Of a DNA stretch of 64,000 nt, positions 51,970 to 60,560 are shown piece by piece. Every line of letters begins with the position of its first letter. Position 1 is the first letter of the stretch. Made by a program: the position numbers and the translations under genes. A model generated the notes under the pieces. It did no database searches and was not told the origin of the DNA. It was given only the letters and a program-made list of their open reading frames with translations. Source of the stretch: Flavobacterium sp. UBA6135 (GTDB taxonomy: Bacteria; Bacteroidota; Bacteroidia; Flavobacteriales; Flavobacteriaceae); the NCBI RefSeq assembly GCF_002428305.1, contig NZ_DIVJ01000040.1, positions 7,060 to 71,059 on the forward strand. The letters are read 5' to 3'.

Positions 51970-52163
51970 GTTCCTTTACTTTGTAAAGGAACAGCAGAGG
52001 GAGTTTAACACATCAAAATCAGCGTATTTACGGACAAAAATGAAAAACAGCTTCGTACTGTTTTTCGCTAACTCCAATCCGTTTGCAAAACGGATTTTTC
52101 TGAACCCCTGTTCAGAGCAAGTTATCTTTTGAGGTACTCGAAATAAATTTCTGTACCTCAAAA
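51970..52163. other. Candidate oriT: five perfect hairpins in a row
   Basis: Perfect inverted pairs: GTTCCTTTAC/GTAAAGGAAC (51970-51992), GAAAAACAG/CTGTTTTTC (52042-52066), AATCCGTTT/AAACGGATT (52076-52096), CTGAAC/GTTCAG (52100-52115) and TTTTGAGGTAC/GTACCTCAAAA (52127-52163). The last ends 74 bp before the mobA-like start. Relaxases of this type nick next to such stems, so this is the expected place for the transfer origin; the nick site itself cannot be read. Confidence 0.6.
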
Positions 52164-52236
52164 GCACTTGTCCTTGCAGGAAGCTGAAAACCGCTCCGAA
52201 GTCGCAGTTTTGTTTAACATTAGAAATGGATTTATT

Positions 52237-52671
52237 ATGGAAGAAAAGAACAGTAAACAGTTTAGGAAAACAGGGAGAAAACCGAAGAATGACCCTGCCG
52301 TACATCGGTATTCCATTAACCTGAATGCAGAGGAAAACGCCAAGTTCCTTGCCCTCTTTGACCAATCGGGGATAAGTGTAAAGGCACATTTCATTACAGC
52401 CTGTATCTTTCAGAAGACGGTAAAGACTGTAAAAATTGATATGAATGCAGTAGAATATCACGCAGGATTGACCAAATTTTTCGGTCAGTTTCGGGGAATA
52501 GCAACCAATTATAATCAGATTGTAAGGTTATTGAACGCCAATTTTTCAGAGAAAAAAGCATCTGCATATCTCTATAAATTAGAAAAACAGACAGCAGAAA
52601 TGAAAGAACTATTGCTAAAGGTTTTAATTCTTACCGATGAATTTGAAAATAAATACCTGAATAAAGAGTGA
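52237..52671 (+). CDS. Mobilization accessory protein (MobA/MobC-like)
   Basis: The product has 144 residues from ATG 52237; earlier in-frame codons run into the oriT hairpins and are not used. An Arg/Lys-rich N-terminus (FRKTGRKPKND) precedes a ribbon-helix-helix-like part (YSINLNAEENAKFLALFDQSG) and a helical MobC-type domain with FFGQFRGIATNYNQIVRLLNANFSEKKAS. It should bind oriT and help the relaxase. It ends 4 bp before the relaxase gene. Confidence 0.85.
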   Translation: MEEKNSKQFRKTGRKPKNDPAVHRYSINLNAEENAKFLALFDQSGISVKAHFITACIFQKTVKTVKIDMNAVEYHAGLTKFFGQFRGIATNYNQIVRLLNANFSEKKASAYLYKLEKQTAEMKELLLKVLILTDEFENKYLNKE

Positions 52672-52675
52672 AATT

Positions 52676-53929
52676 ATGATTGCAAAAATCGGAAAAGGGA
52701 GCAATATGTACGGAGCGATTTTGTACAATCAACAGAAAGTGGGAACGGAAAACGGAGCGGTTTTATTACTGAACAAGATACCCGATACAATGAACGGCAG
52801 GTATTCCGTAGCGTATTTCAATAAGTGCTTTGAGCCGTACCTGTCGGCAAACATCAAAACGGAAAAAACGGTACGGCATATTTCGCTGAACCCAACCCCG
52901 AAAGACAAGGTAAGCGATGAACAGTTTACCGAAATGGCACAGGAGTATATGGAGCGTATGGGTTACGGTAATCAGCCTTATATTGTTTTCAAACATACAG
53001 ACATTGACCGAACACATATCCATATCGTTTCGACCTGTGTGGGCATTGACGGCAAGAAAATCCCCGATGATTACGACCACCCACGTTCAATGGCAATCTG
53101 TCGGGATTTGGAACAGAAATACAACCTGCACAAAGCAACCGAGCAGGAGCAGAAACAACCTGATAGGATTTTCAAAAAGGTAGAACAGCAGAAAGGCGAT
53201 ATAAAGAGCCAAATGGCTTCGGTAGTACGGCATCTGCCGAAATATTATCAGTACACAAGTCTTGGAGCATACAACGCCTTGCTTTCGTTTTTTAATATTA
53301 CGGCAGAGGAAATAAAGGGAGAACGGAACGGCAAGCCTGTACACGGATTAGTGTATGTAGCATTGGACGAGAAAGGAAACAAGGCAAGCAACCCGTTCAA
53401 AGCATCGCTATTCGGAAAAGATGCAGGGATTGCCCAACTGCAAAAACACTTTGAGCAGTCAAAGGAGAAAATGAAAACCAACCCTGCAAGGTCTGTCCTA
53501 AAGAATACCGTTGAATTGGCTATGCACACCACAAACAACGAAAAGGAATTTAGAAAGCAACTTGCCGAGCAGAACATTCATACCGTTGTCAGGCGTAACC
53601 ACAGCGGACGGATTTACGGCATAACTTTTATTGATAACGGTAGCCGTACCGTTTGGAACGGTTCGCAGTTAGATAGAAGCCTGTCAGCAAATGTATTTAA
53701 CGATTGGTGGAACAATGGCAACAAGCCCGAATTAAAGGTACAGGACAGCCCTGTTATGAATACAATGGACGACTTACCAACGAAAGACCTATTTGAGTTT
53801 ATCACACAGGAGCATTCGACTAATTTCGATTGGGGATTGTTCAGCCTGTTACCTGATGCACAGGGCGTGGATTACGAGGAAGAACAGTTTGCCAAACGAA
53901 TGAAGAAGAAAAAGAGACGATTGCAATAA
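52676..53929 (+). CDS. Relaxase / mobilization nuclease (MobB-like)
   Basis: The product has 417 residues. The N-terminal relaxase domain holds the metal-binding His triad: His107 in FKHTDIDRTH and His114/His116 in THIHIVST. The catalytic Tyr candidate is in the early MYGAILYNQQKV segment. RHISLNPTPKDKVSDEQF is typical of the Bacteroidetes mobilization nucleases (Relaxase family). It nicks and covalently carries the transferred strand. The C-terminal half (ERNGKPVHGLVYVALDEKG...TNNEKEFRKQLAEQ...GRIYGITFID) resembles the usual accessory part. No coupling protein gene follows. Confidence 0.92.
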   Translation: MIAKIGKGSNMYGAILYNQQKVGTENGAVLLLNKIPDTMNGRYSVAYFNKCFEPYLSANIKTEKTVRHISLNPTPKDKVSDEQFTEMAQEYMERMGYGNQPYIVFKHTDIDRTHIHIVSTCVGIDGKKIPDDYDHPRSMAICRDLEQKYNLHKATEQEQKQPDRIFKKVEQQKGDIKSQMASVVRHLPKYYQYTSLGAYNALLSFFNITAEEIKGERNGKPVHGLVYVALDEKGNKASNPFKASLFGKDAGIAQLQKHFEQSKEKMKTNPARSVLKNTVELAMHTTNNEKEFRKQLAEQNIHTVVRRNHSGRIYGITFIDNGSRTVWNGSQLDRSLSANVFNDWWNNGNKPELKVQDSPVMNTMDDLPTKDLFEFITQEHSTNFDWGLFSLLPDAQGVDYEEEQFAKRMKKKKRRLQ

Positions 53930-53931
53930 AC

Positions 53932-53950
53932 AATGCAATGCCATTGCATT
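53932..53950 (+). promoter_or_regulatory. Candidate Fur-family operator at the head of the metal operon
   Basis: AATGCAATG-C-CATTGCATT is a perfect 9-1-9 palindrome, with the Fur-family 7-1-7 core TGCAATG-C-CATTGCA. It lies directly after the relaxase stop, 10 bp before TAACTTTG (53961-53968), and covers the place of the -33 element. Confidence 0.7.
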
Positions 53951-53960
53951 ACTTTTTTAC

Positions 53961-53968
53961 TAACTTTG
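53961..53968 (+). promoter_or_regulatory. -7 element of the metal operon
   Basis: TAACTTTG is an exact TAnnTTTG match, 10 bp before the ATG at 53978. The upstream region is occupied by the candidate operator. Confidence 0.65.
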
Positions 53969-53977
53969 CAAAAGAAT

Positions 53978-54316
53978 ATGAAAGTCTTTTTTTCCATATT
54001 GGCAATTTATATGATGGCGGTATTTTTAATGCCGTGTACCGATATGTATGAAAAGGAGAGTTTTCAAAACCATAACCATTCAGAAGAATTAGCCCATAAA
54101 GCAAGCCACGACCATCAGGAAAAACCTGATATGTGCAGCCCGTTTTGTTTATGCGGTTGTTGTGGAATGGTGTCGGGCATAGTGCTTCAATGGAATGTAT
54201 ATAACTTAGTTAAGGCGAAGACTTTTGAACTGTCTAAGCCTGAAATATATTACAAATCTATCTTTATCCCCTGCTACTTCGGGAAAATTTGGCAACCGCC
54301 AAAGGTTAATGCTTAA
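53978..54316 (+). CDS. Small Cys/His-rich exported protein (DUF6660-like)
   Basis: The product has 112 residues from ATG 53978; the frame extends 15 codons further up but crosses the operator and promoter. A hydrophobic N-terminus (MKVFFSILAIYMMAVFLMPC) acts as signal or anchor. The body has a His-rich patch (NHNHSEELAHKASHDHQ) and a Cys cluster (CSPFCLCGCCGMV), both good for metal binding. I recall similar proteins at the head of Bacteroidetes metal-efflux operons. It probably binds metal in the periplasm. Confidence 0.75.
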   Translation: MKVFFSILAIYMMAVFLMPCTDMYEKESFQNHNHSEELAHKASHDHQEKPDMCSPFCLCGCCGMVSGIVLQWNVYNLVKAKTFELSKPEIYYKSIFIPCYFGKIWQPPKVNA

Positions 54317-54364
54317 TTTTTAATGTTTTAGTGATTACAGCTTAACGCAAACAGCGTTAGCTCG

Positions 54365-54394
54365 GTTTTTAGGCTATTTATATTGCCTAAAAAC
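54365..54394 (+). other. Hairpin between the leader gene and the RND pump gene
   Basis: GTTTTTAGGC (54365-54374) and GCCTAAAAAC (54385-54394) pair perfectly over 10 bp with a 10-nt loop. No T tract follows on the plus strand, so partial termination or RNA processing is more likely than full termination. Confidence 0.55.
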
Positions 54395-54396
54395 AC

Positions 54397-54409
54397 AATC
54401 ATTATGATT
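54397..54409. promoter_or_regulatory. AT-rich 6-1-6 palindrome before the pump gene
   Basis: AATCAT-T-ATGATT is a perfect palindrome, followed by two more ATCATTA-like pieces. It has the layout of a Fur-type site but a different sequence from the two TGCAAT palindromes. Confidence 0.4.
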
Positions 54410-54445
54410 TTATCATTATTAATTCATCATTAATCGCAACAAAAA

Positions 54446-57400
54446 GTGTTAGATAATATTATAAAATTCTCCATAAAGAATAAGTTCATCATAGGATTGA
54501 TGACCTTATTACTTATCATCTGGGGGGTATGGAGTGCCACCAAAATCCCCATTGATGCCCAGCCTGATATAACAAACAATCAGGTTCAGATTATTACCCT
54601 ATCTCCTACATTAGCCGGACAGGAAGTAGAACAATTGGTTACTTTCCCCGTTGAGCAAAGCATCGTCAATCTTCCCAATGTAGAAGAAATAAGAAGTATT
54701 TCAAGATTTGGACTCTCCGTTGTAACAGTTGTTTTTAAAGACGAAGTAGATATCTATTTTGCTAGACAGTTAGTCAACGAAAAGCTTAAAGAGGCAGAAG
54801 AGCAAATACCGGAAGGAGTTGGTACTCCTGAGCTATCACCAGTGAGTACTGGTCTTGGGGAAGTGTACCAATATATTCTTCACCCGAAAGAAGGCAGTGA
54901 GGATAAATATTCCACAATGGATTTGCGGACAATGCAGGATTGGATTGTTGCCCGCCAACTATACGGTACACCGGGAATTGCCGAAGTCAATAGTTTCGGT
55001 GGTTTGCTTAAACAATATGAGGTTTCTGTTAATCCAGATAGGATTAAAGCAATGGATGTCAGTATCTCTGACATTTTCACGGCACTGGAATCCAATAATC
55101 AAAATACCGGAGGTGCCTATATCGATAAGAAGCCGAATGCTTATTTTATTCGGGGAGTAGGTTTGGTCACTTCGCTTGAAGATGTAGGAAATATCGTTGT
55201 AAAAAACACGAACGGTATTCCAGTATTTATCAAAGATATAGCCGAAGTAAAGTTTGGTCACGCTACCCGATACGGAGCGATGACCTATAATGGCGAAGTA
55301 GATGCCGTAGGTGGCATTGTAATGATGCTAAAAGGAGAAAATACTTCTGACGTTGTAAGAAATATCAAGGAAAAATTACCTGTTATCCAACAATCCCTAC
55401 CTGATGATGTCATAATAGAGCCCTATTTAGATAGAATGGATTTGGTTGATAGGGCAATCAGTACAATTCAAAAAAACCTCATTGAAGGTGCGCTGATTGT
55501 AATTTTTGTGCTAATTCTCTTTTTAGGAAATTTTCGAGCAGGTTTGATAGTCGCATCAGCTATACCATTATCAATGCTTTTTGCATTGGGGATGATGAGG
55601 CTGTTTGGCGTGAGTGCAAATTTGATGAGTTTGGGAGCTATTGATTTTGGATTGATAGTGGATGGTTCTTTGATTGTGGTTGAAGCCACTTTGCATCACT
55701 TAGGTTTACGAAAATCGAAGCTGAAACTTACCCAAAATGAAATGGATGAGGAAGTTTATGAATCGGCAAGGAAAATCCGTACAAGTGCTGCTTTTGGAGA
55801 AATTATTATCCTCATCGTCTATATCCCTATATTAGCCTTGGTCGGTATAGAAGGAAAAATGTTCAGCCCAATGGCTCAAACGGTTAGTTTTGCGATTTTG
55901 GGTGCATTAATCCTGTCATTTACCTATATCCCGATGATGAGTGCATTGTGTTTATCCAAAAAACCAATCACCAAGAAGAATTTCTCCGATAAAATGATAG
56001 GCTTTTTGCAAGGTATATATCAACCTTTATTGGAGAAAGCGATAAGAATAAAACATATAGTTGTTGCCGTTTCGGTAGGAATTTTTGCAATCAGTATTTT
56101 CATCTTTTCAAATATGGGAGGAGAATTTTTGCCGAAATTAGGAGAAGGAGATTTTGCGTTTCACTGTATCTTACCGCAAGGGACTTCATTGAGTCAAAGT
56201 CTTGAAACTTCAATGCAGGCATCAAGGATTATTAAGGAATTTGATGAAGTAAAAATGGTAGTCGGTAAAACCGGAGCAGCTGAAGTGCCAACAGACCCTA
56301 TGCCGCCCGAAGCTACTGACTTAATGATTATCCTGAAACCTCAAAAAGAGTGGAAAACTAAAAAATCGTATGACGAGCTTTCAAACGAAATGATGGAGAA
56401 ACTGGAAAGTATTCCCGGTGTATTCTTTGAAGCCAATCAGCCTATACAGATGCGTTTCAATGAGCTGATGACAGGTATCAGGCAGGATGTAGCTGTGAAA
56501 ATCTTTGGAGAAGATATGGACTCTCTACAAATTTATGCGAATAAGGTTAATAATATCATACAATCAGTGGAAGGAGTAACAGTCCCACAAGTAGAACGGG
56601 TAGCAGGGCTTCCGCAAATCAATATCGAATATGACCGTACACGGATCGCTAATTATGGATTGAACATAGAGCAAGTAAATGATATTGTCAGTACAGCGTT
56701 CGCAGGGAAAGCAGCAGGTGTAGTTTATGAAAATGAGCGCAAGTTTGATTTAGTGGTACGATTGGATGAAGCTCATAGAGCTTCGATCGAAGATGTGAAT
56801 AATCTTTTTATTCCGATTCCAAACGGAGACCAGATACCGCTTTCGCAGATTGCCGAGATTGACTATAAATTGGGCCCGGCGCAAATCAGTCGTGAAGGAG
56901 GTAAACGCAGAATATATGTAGGATTTAATGTCCAGGGAAGAGATGTAGCAAGTATAGTCAATGAAATTCAGTACAAATTGGCTGATCAGGTTAAGCTACC
57001 GACAGGTTATTATTTTACCTATGGTGGTCAGTTTGAAAATCTTCAAAAGGCGACCGACAGATTATTGATTGCAGTGCCTATCGCACTACTTCTGATTTTC
57101 ATTCTATTGTATTTCACTTTCCATTCTCTGAAAGAAGCCATTTTAGTATATACAGCAATTCCGATGAGTGCCATCGGAGGTGTGTTTGCGTTGTTAATAC
57201 GGGATATGCCTTTCAGTATATCGGCAGGCGTTGGATTTATCGCATTATTTGGTGTAGCCGTTTTAAATGGAATAGTATTGATTTCGACCTTTAACAGGTT
57301 AGAAAAAGAGGGTTGGAATGAGATTATACCGAGAATTATTGAGGGAACTAAAACAAGGTTAAGACCTGTATTAATGACAGCAGCAGTAGCAAGTTTGGGA

Positions 57401-58804
57401 TTTTTACCTATGGCGTTGAGTACCAGTGCAGGTGCAGAAGTTCAGAAACCTTTGGCAACCGTGGTTATTGGCGGGTTAATTACAGCAACGGCATTAACGC
57501 TGTTTGTACTACCTCTATTATACCTTCTATTTATGAAAAGCAATAAACCGCCGAGAAATAGCAAATTTAAAACTGTAACTCCAGTATTATTGCTGTTGGT
57601 TTTCTTAGGTTTTTCTCAAAACAGTAATGCTCAAACCATAGATGTAAATCAGGCTATTGAAATTGCTTTACAGAACAACACTGAAATACAGGCAAAAAAT
57701 CTGGAAATTAAATCAGTTCAAAGCCTAAGCAAAACAGCTTTTGAATTACCTAAAACAAATTTAAACTTTCAGTACGGAAATAATGAAGGCTTTGAATATA
57801 ATGATGGTATTCAGATTTCCCAGGACATACCATTTCCTACACTCTTCGGTGCAAAGAAAAATTTGGTCAAAGAGCAGGTTAAAGGTCAGCAGTGGATAAA
57901 AGCATTCACAGAAAACGAACTGAAAAGAACGGTCAGAAACTATTATTATCAGTTAGAATATTTAGAGCATAATGCTTCCGTTTTGAAACACTTGGACAGT
58001 ATATACGCAGATTTTATCAGAGTTGCAGAATTACGATATAAAACCGGAGATATAGGCAAACTTGATGTAAATACGGCAGTTACCAAGAAAGGTGAAATAA
58101 ACTTGTTATTCCAACAAAATGAGATTTTCAGACAAAATGCCTACAAATACCTTAAAACCTTAATGCAGACACCGGACGATTTTGTTATTGTATCCAAACC
58201 GGAATACGAACCGTTGCTTTTAAGTTCGTTTATTGATCGTGCTGCCATTGAAAATCATCCTCGTATTCAAATGTTATATCAGGATGCCAAAATTGCTGAA
58301 CAAAGTAAAAAAGTAGAACGAGCAAATGGACTGCCAGATTTTACCATAGGGTATAATAATGTCTCGTTAATAGGAATGCATAGTAGGAATGGTGTAGAGC
58401 AATTTTACGGAAGAGACCAAAGGTTTAGTTTTGTTGATGTAGGTATCTCCATTCCGTTAACTTTTGGAGCTACCAAAGCGAAAATACGTTCTCTTGATTA
58501 TCAAAAACAATCATTGGAATTGAATGCAAAATGGCAAGAACAACAGTTAAAAACAGAATTGACAAATGCTGTAAATCAATATGAGCAGTATTTAACACAG
58601 TTTAACTATTTCAAGCGGCAGGCTCTTCCAAACGCTAATGAAATAATCCAAGCGGCAAAGCTCGGGTATGGGACTGGCGAAATATCATATGTTGAATATC
58701 TTTTTGCTTTGCAGACAACAGCCGATATTCAACTTAATTATCTAAAGAGCATACAGCAGATCAATGAAACTGTAACGCTTATCAATTCACTAATTAGCAA
58801 ATAA
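54446..58804 (+). CDS. CzcA-type heavy-metal RND pump fused to a TolC-like outer-membrane factor
   Basis: The product has 1452 residues. The start is GTG 54446 (reads MLDNIIKFSIKNKFIIGL, the normal CzcA/CusA opening). Residues 1-1040 are an HME-RND pump with 12 membrane helices; LGAIDFGLIVDGSLIVVEA holds the proton-relay Asp residues, and GGEFLPKLGEGDFAFHCIL is closer to CzcA (Zn/Co/Cd) than to CusA. Residues about 1060-1452 are a TolC-type outer-membrane efflux domain, starting with a signal-like helix (VTPVLLLLVFLGFSQNSNAQ) and continuing as long coiled coils (IDVNQAIEIALQNNTEIQAKNLEI). One polypeptide thus spans both membranes. Such fusions occur in Bacteroidetes. Confidence 0.93.
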   Translation: MLDNIIKFSIKNKFIIGLMTLLLIIWGVWSATKIPIDAQPDITNNQVQIITLSPTLAGQEVEQLVTFPVEQSIVNLPNVEEIRSISRFGLSVVTVVFKDEVDIYFARQLVNEKLKEAEEQIPEGVGTPELSPVSTGLGEVYQYILHPKEGSEDKYSTMDLRTMQDWIVARQLYGTPGIAEVNSFGGLLKQYEVSVNPDRIKAMDVSISDIFTALESNNQNTGGAYIDKKPNAYFIRGVGLVTSLEDVGNIVVKNTNGIPVFIKDIAEVKFGHATRYGAMTYNGEVDAVGGIVMMLKGENTSDVVRNIKEKLPVIQQSLPDDVIIEPYLDRMDLVDRAISTIQKNLIEGALIVIFVLILFLGNFRAGLIVASAIPLSMLFALGMMRLFGVSANLMSLGAIDFGLIVDGSLIVVEATLHHLGLRKSKLKLTQNEMDEEVYESARKIRTSAAFGEIIILIVYIPILALVGIEGKMFSPMAQTVSFAILGALILSFTYIPMMSALCLSKKPITKKNFSDKMIGFLQGIYQPLLEKAIRIKHIVVAVSVGIFAISIFIFSNMGGEFLPKLGEGDFAFHCILPQGTSLSQSLETSMQASRIIKEFDEVKMVVGKTGAAEVPTDPMPPEATDLMIILKPQKEWKTKKSYDELSNEMMEKLESIPGVFFEANQPIQMRFNELMTGIRQDVAVKIFGEDMDSLQIYANKVNNIIQSVEGVTVPQVERVAGLPQINIEYDRTRIANYGLNIEQVNDIVSTAFAGKAAGVVYENERKFDLVVRLDEAHRASIEDVNNLFIPIPNGDQIPLSQIAEIDYKLGPAQISREGGKRRIYVGFNVQGRDVASIVNEIQYKLADQVKLPTGYYFTYGGQFENLQKATDRLLIAVPIALLLIFILLYFTFHSLKEAILVYTAIPMSAIGGVFALLIRDMPFSISAGVGFIALFGVAVLNGIVLISTFNRLEKEGWNEIIPRIIEGTKTRLRPVLMTAAVASLGFLPMALSTSAGAEVQKPLATVVIGGLITATALTLFVLPLLYLLFMKSNKPPRNSKFKTVTPVLLLLVFLGFSQNSNAQTIDVNQAIEIALQNNTEIQAKNLEIKSVQSLSKTAFELPKTNLNFQYGNNEGFEYNDGIQISQDIPFPTLFGAKKNLVKEQVKGQQWIKAFTENELKRTVRNYYYQLEYLEHNASVLKHLDSIYADFIRVAELRYKTGDIGKLDVNTAVTKKGEINLLFQQNEIFRQNAYKYLKTLMQTPDDFVIVSKPEYEPLLLSSFIDRAAIENHPRIQMLYQDAKIAEQSKKVERANGLPDFTIGYNNVSLIGMHSRNGVEQFYGRDQRFSFVDVGISIPLTFGATKAKIRSLDYQKQSLELNAKWQEQQLKTELTNAVNQYEQYLTQFNYFKRQALPNANEIIQAAKLGYGTGEISYVEYLFALQTTADIQLNYLKSIQQINETVTLINSLISK

Positions 58805-58812
58805 GACATTCT

Positions 58813-60069
58813 ATGAAACGTAATATAAATAAGTTGTTTTTTGGCGTTTTAATCGCTGGAGCTTTAATTTCTTTTTATGCCTGTACAAACAATCATAAAG
58901 AAGGAGATGGACATAATCACGATACACCGTCGGAAACATCATCAGATGAACACGAAGAAGAAAACGCGGTCACACTTACCGATGAGCAAATAAAAACAGT
59001 AGGTATTGAAATCGGTTCAATTGAACAGAAACAATTATCTGCCACGATGAAAGCCAATGGGTTCTTAAGAGTTCCTAATACCAACAAGGCTAATGCGACG
59101 TCCCTGTTCGGGGGAATAATAAAAACGCTTAATGTAGATATAGGAGATTATGTAAAGAAAGGACAAGCGATTGCTACTATTTCTAATCCGCAATTTATAC
59201 AGCTACAGGAGGAATATCTTACGATCAATAGCGGAATAGTATTCGCAGAACAAGAACTCACAAGACAAAGAGACCTGAACGAGGGGAATGTAGGTGCAAA
59301 AAAGAATTTGCAAAGTGCTACAACCGAATTGAATACTTTAAGGACCCGAAAAGCATCATTGCAACAACAAATACAGCTGATGGGTATTAATCCGACTTCA
59401 CTGTCAAATTCCACCCTTAAATCATCATTAACAGTTACAAGTCCCATAAATGGAATAGTTAGTAACGTTTTTGCCAAGATTGGAAGCTATGTAGATGTCT
59501 CTTCGCCCATTGCAGAACTGGTTGAAAACAGTGCTTTGCATTTAGATTTACAGGTATTTGAAAAAGACGTTCCTTTAATCAAAGTTGGTCAGAAAATAGA
59601 CTTTATTGTAACAAACAGCCCGAACAAAACATATACTGCCGAAGTATATAATATAGGTTCTTCTTTCAATAGTAATAGCAAGACTATTGCTGTGCACAGT
59701 AAGGTTATTGGAGATAAAATAGGACTTATTGACGGAATGAATATAACAGGTATAGTAAATCTGGATGGAGCTTTGAGTCCGTCTGTTCCAAATGAAGCAA
59801 TTGTCAATGCAGATGGTAAATATTATATCTTTTTGGTCAAAGAGAAGGAGGAAGAACCTCACGAACATAAAGAAGGCGAAAGTCACGACCACGGTTCGAA
59901 ACAAGGCACACGTTTTGAAAAGATAGAAGTGATGAAAGGTGCTACGGAATTAGGTTATACGGCTATTATACCCGTTAATAAAATTGCCGAAGGGACACAT
60001 GTCGTTGTAAAAGGTGCATTTTTTGTAAATGCGAAATTGAGCAATACGGGTGATGGACATGCTCATTAA
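58813..60069 (+). CDS. RND efflux periplasmic adaptor, His-rich
   Basis: The product has 418 residues, a lipoprotein (LISFYACTNN, Cys24) with a His/Asp/Glu-rich head (HKEGDGHNHDTPSETSSDEHEE). Then the usual order: barrel and lipoyl halves (KANGFLRVPNTNKANATSLFGGIIKTLNVDIGDYVKKGQAIATI), coiled-coil hairpin (about 120-200), beta-barrel and membrane-proximal domain. A second His cluster (HEHKEGESHDHG) lies near residue 350, and the protein ends in GDGHAH. It links pump and channel and may hand over metal. It follows the pump gene by 8 bp. Confidence 0.92.
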   Translation: MKRNINKLFFGVLIAGALISFYACTNNHKEGDGHNHDTPSETSSDEHEEENAVTLTDEQIKTVGIEIGSIEQKQLSATMKANGFLRVPNTNKANATSLFGGIIKTLNVDIGDYVKKGQAIATISNPQFIQLQEEYLTINSGIVFAEQELTRQRDLNEGNVGAKKNLQSATTELNTLRTRKASLQQQIQLMGINPTSLSNSTLKSSLTVTSPINGIVSNVFAKIGSYVDVSSPIAELVENSALHLDLQVFEKDVPLIKVGQKIDFIVTNSPNKTYTAEVYNIGSSFNSNSKTIAVHSKVIGDKIGLIDGMNITGIVNLDGALSPSVPNEAIVNADGKYYIFLVKEKEEEPHEHKEGESHDHGSKQGTRFEKIEVMKGATELGYTAIIPVNKIAEGTHVVVKGAFFVNAKLSNTGDGHAH

Positions 60070-60080
60070 ATAGTTTTGTT

Positions 60081-60503
60081 ATGAACAAGAACATAGAACA
60101 GAAACTCTTAGATAAAAATACCAATCCTACCAGTATGCGGATTTTGGTGTATGACTTCTTGAAACAGCAGCAGATAGCAATGTCATTGTCTGAAATTGAA
60201 AGCCATTTTTACAAAGCCGACAGGGTTACTATTTATAGGACTTTGAAGACTTTTGAAGAAAAAGGCATTGTACACAGTATTCAGGAGAATAACACAACTA
60301 AATATATTTTATGCCACGATGAATGTGATGAGAAAACGCACAAGGATTGGCATCTGCACTTCTACTGTAAAATTTGCAAACAGACTACTTGCAAGGAGGA
60401 TTTCACAATTCCACAAAGTGAAAGCAGTGCATACCGAATTGATGAAATAAGGCTATTTGGAAAAGGTATTTGTGAACAATGTTTAGAGGAGAGTTTGCAA
60501 TAG
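60081..60503 (+). CDS. Fur-family metalloregulator
   Basis: The product has 140 residues. The N-terminal winged helix (TNPTSMRILVYDFLKQQQIAMSLSEIESHFYKADRVTIYRTLKTFEEKGIVHSI) and the C-terminal dimer domain with metal ligands (HDECDEKTHKDWHLHFYCKICKQTTC, GICEQC) are typical of Fur proteins. Two CxxC pairs make the structural zinc site. The type (Fur, Zur, Nur) cannot be read, but with a CzcA-like pump and a Zn/Cd ATPase a zinc-type sensor is the best guess. Palindromes at 53932 and 60495 are probable binding sites. Confidence 0.9.
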   Translation: MNKNIEQKLLDKNTNPTSMRILVYDFLKQQQIAMSLSEIESHFYKADRVTIYRTLKTFEEKGIVHSIQENNTTKYILCHDECDEKTHKDWHLHFYCKICKQTTCKEDFTIPQSESSAYRIDEIRLFGKGICEQCLEESLQ

Positions 60504-60519
60504 TATTGCAAGCTCTCCT
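60487..60519. promoter_or_regulatory. Second Fur-family operator inside a 33-bp palindrome
   Basis: TTGCAATA-G-TATTGCAA (60495-60511) is a perfect 8-1-8 palindrome with the 7-1-7 core TGCAATA-G-TATTGCA. AGGAGAG (60487-60493) and CTCTCCT (60513-60519) extend it, giving 33 bp with only one mismatched pair. It begins within the last codons of the regulator gene. The same hairpin may also attenuate the transcript. Confidence 0.65.
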
Positions 60520-60560
60520 TGTTTGCCTTTGTTATGATGACAGCTTTTAAACAAAGTTTT

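Larger units (their letters stand above)
51339..52236. other. About 900-bp non-coding region between HTH and mob genes
   Basis: No convincing gene is present; the 61-codon frames seen here lack coding character. The region holds iteron-like repeats (51401-51424, 51914-51942), a ~140-bp imperfect palindrome (51493-51630), a TACC tandem (51719-51729), an inverted pair TTTACATACA / TGTATGTAAA (near 51773 and 51813), and five hairpins (51970-52163). It is the best candidate for the transfer origin and for the promoters of both flanking operons. Confidence 0.7.

Noticed and set aside
52168..52236. Upstream start for the mobA-like gene
   Set aside because: It extends into the hairpin array flank, and ATG 52237 begins the conserved basic N-terminus.
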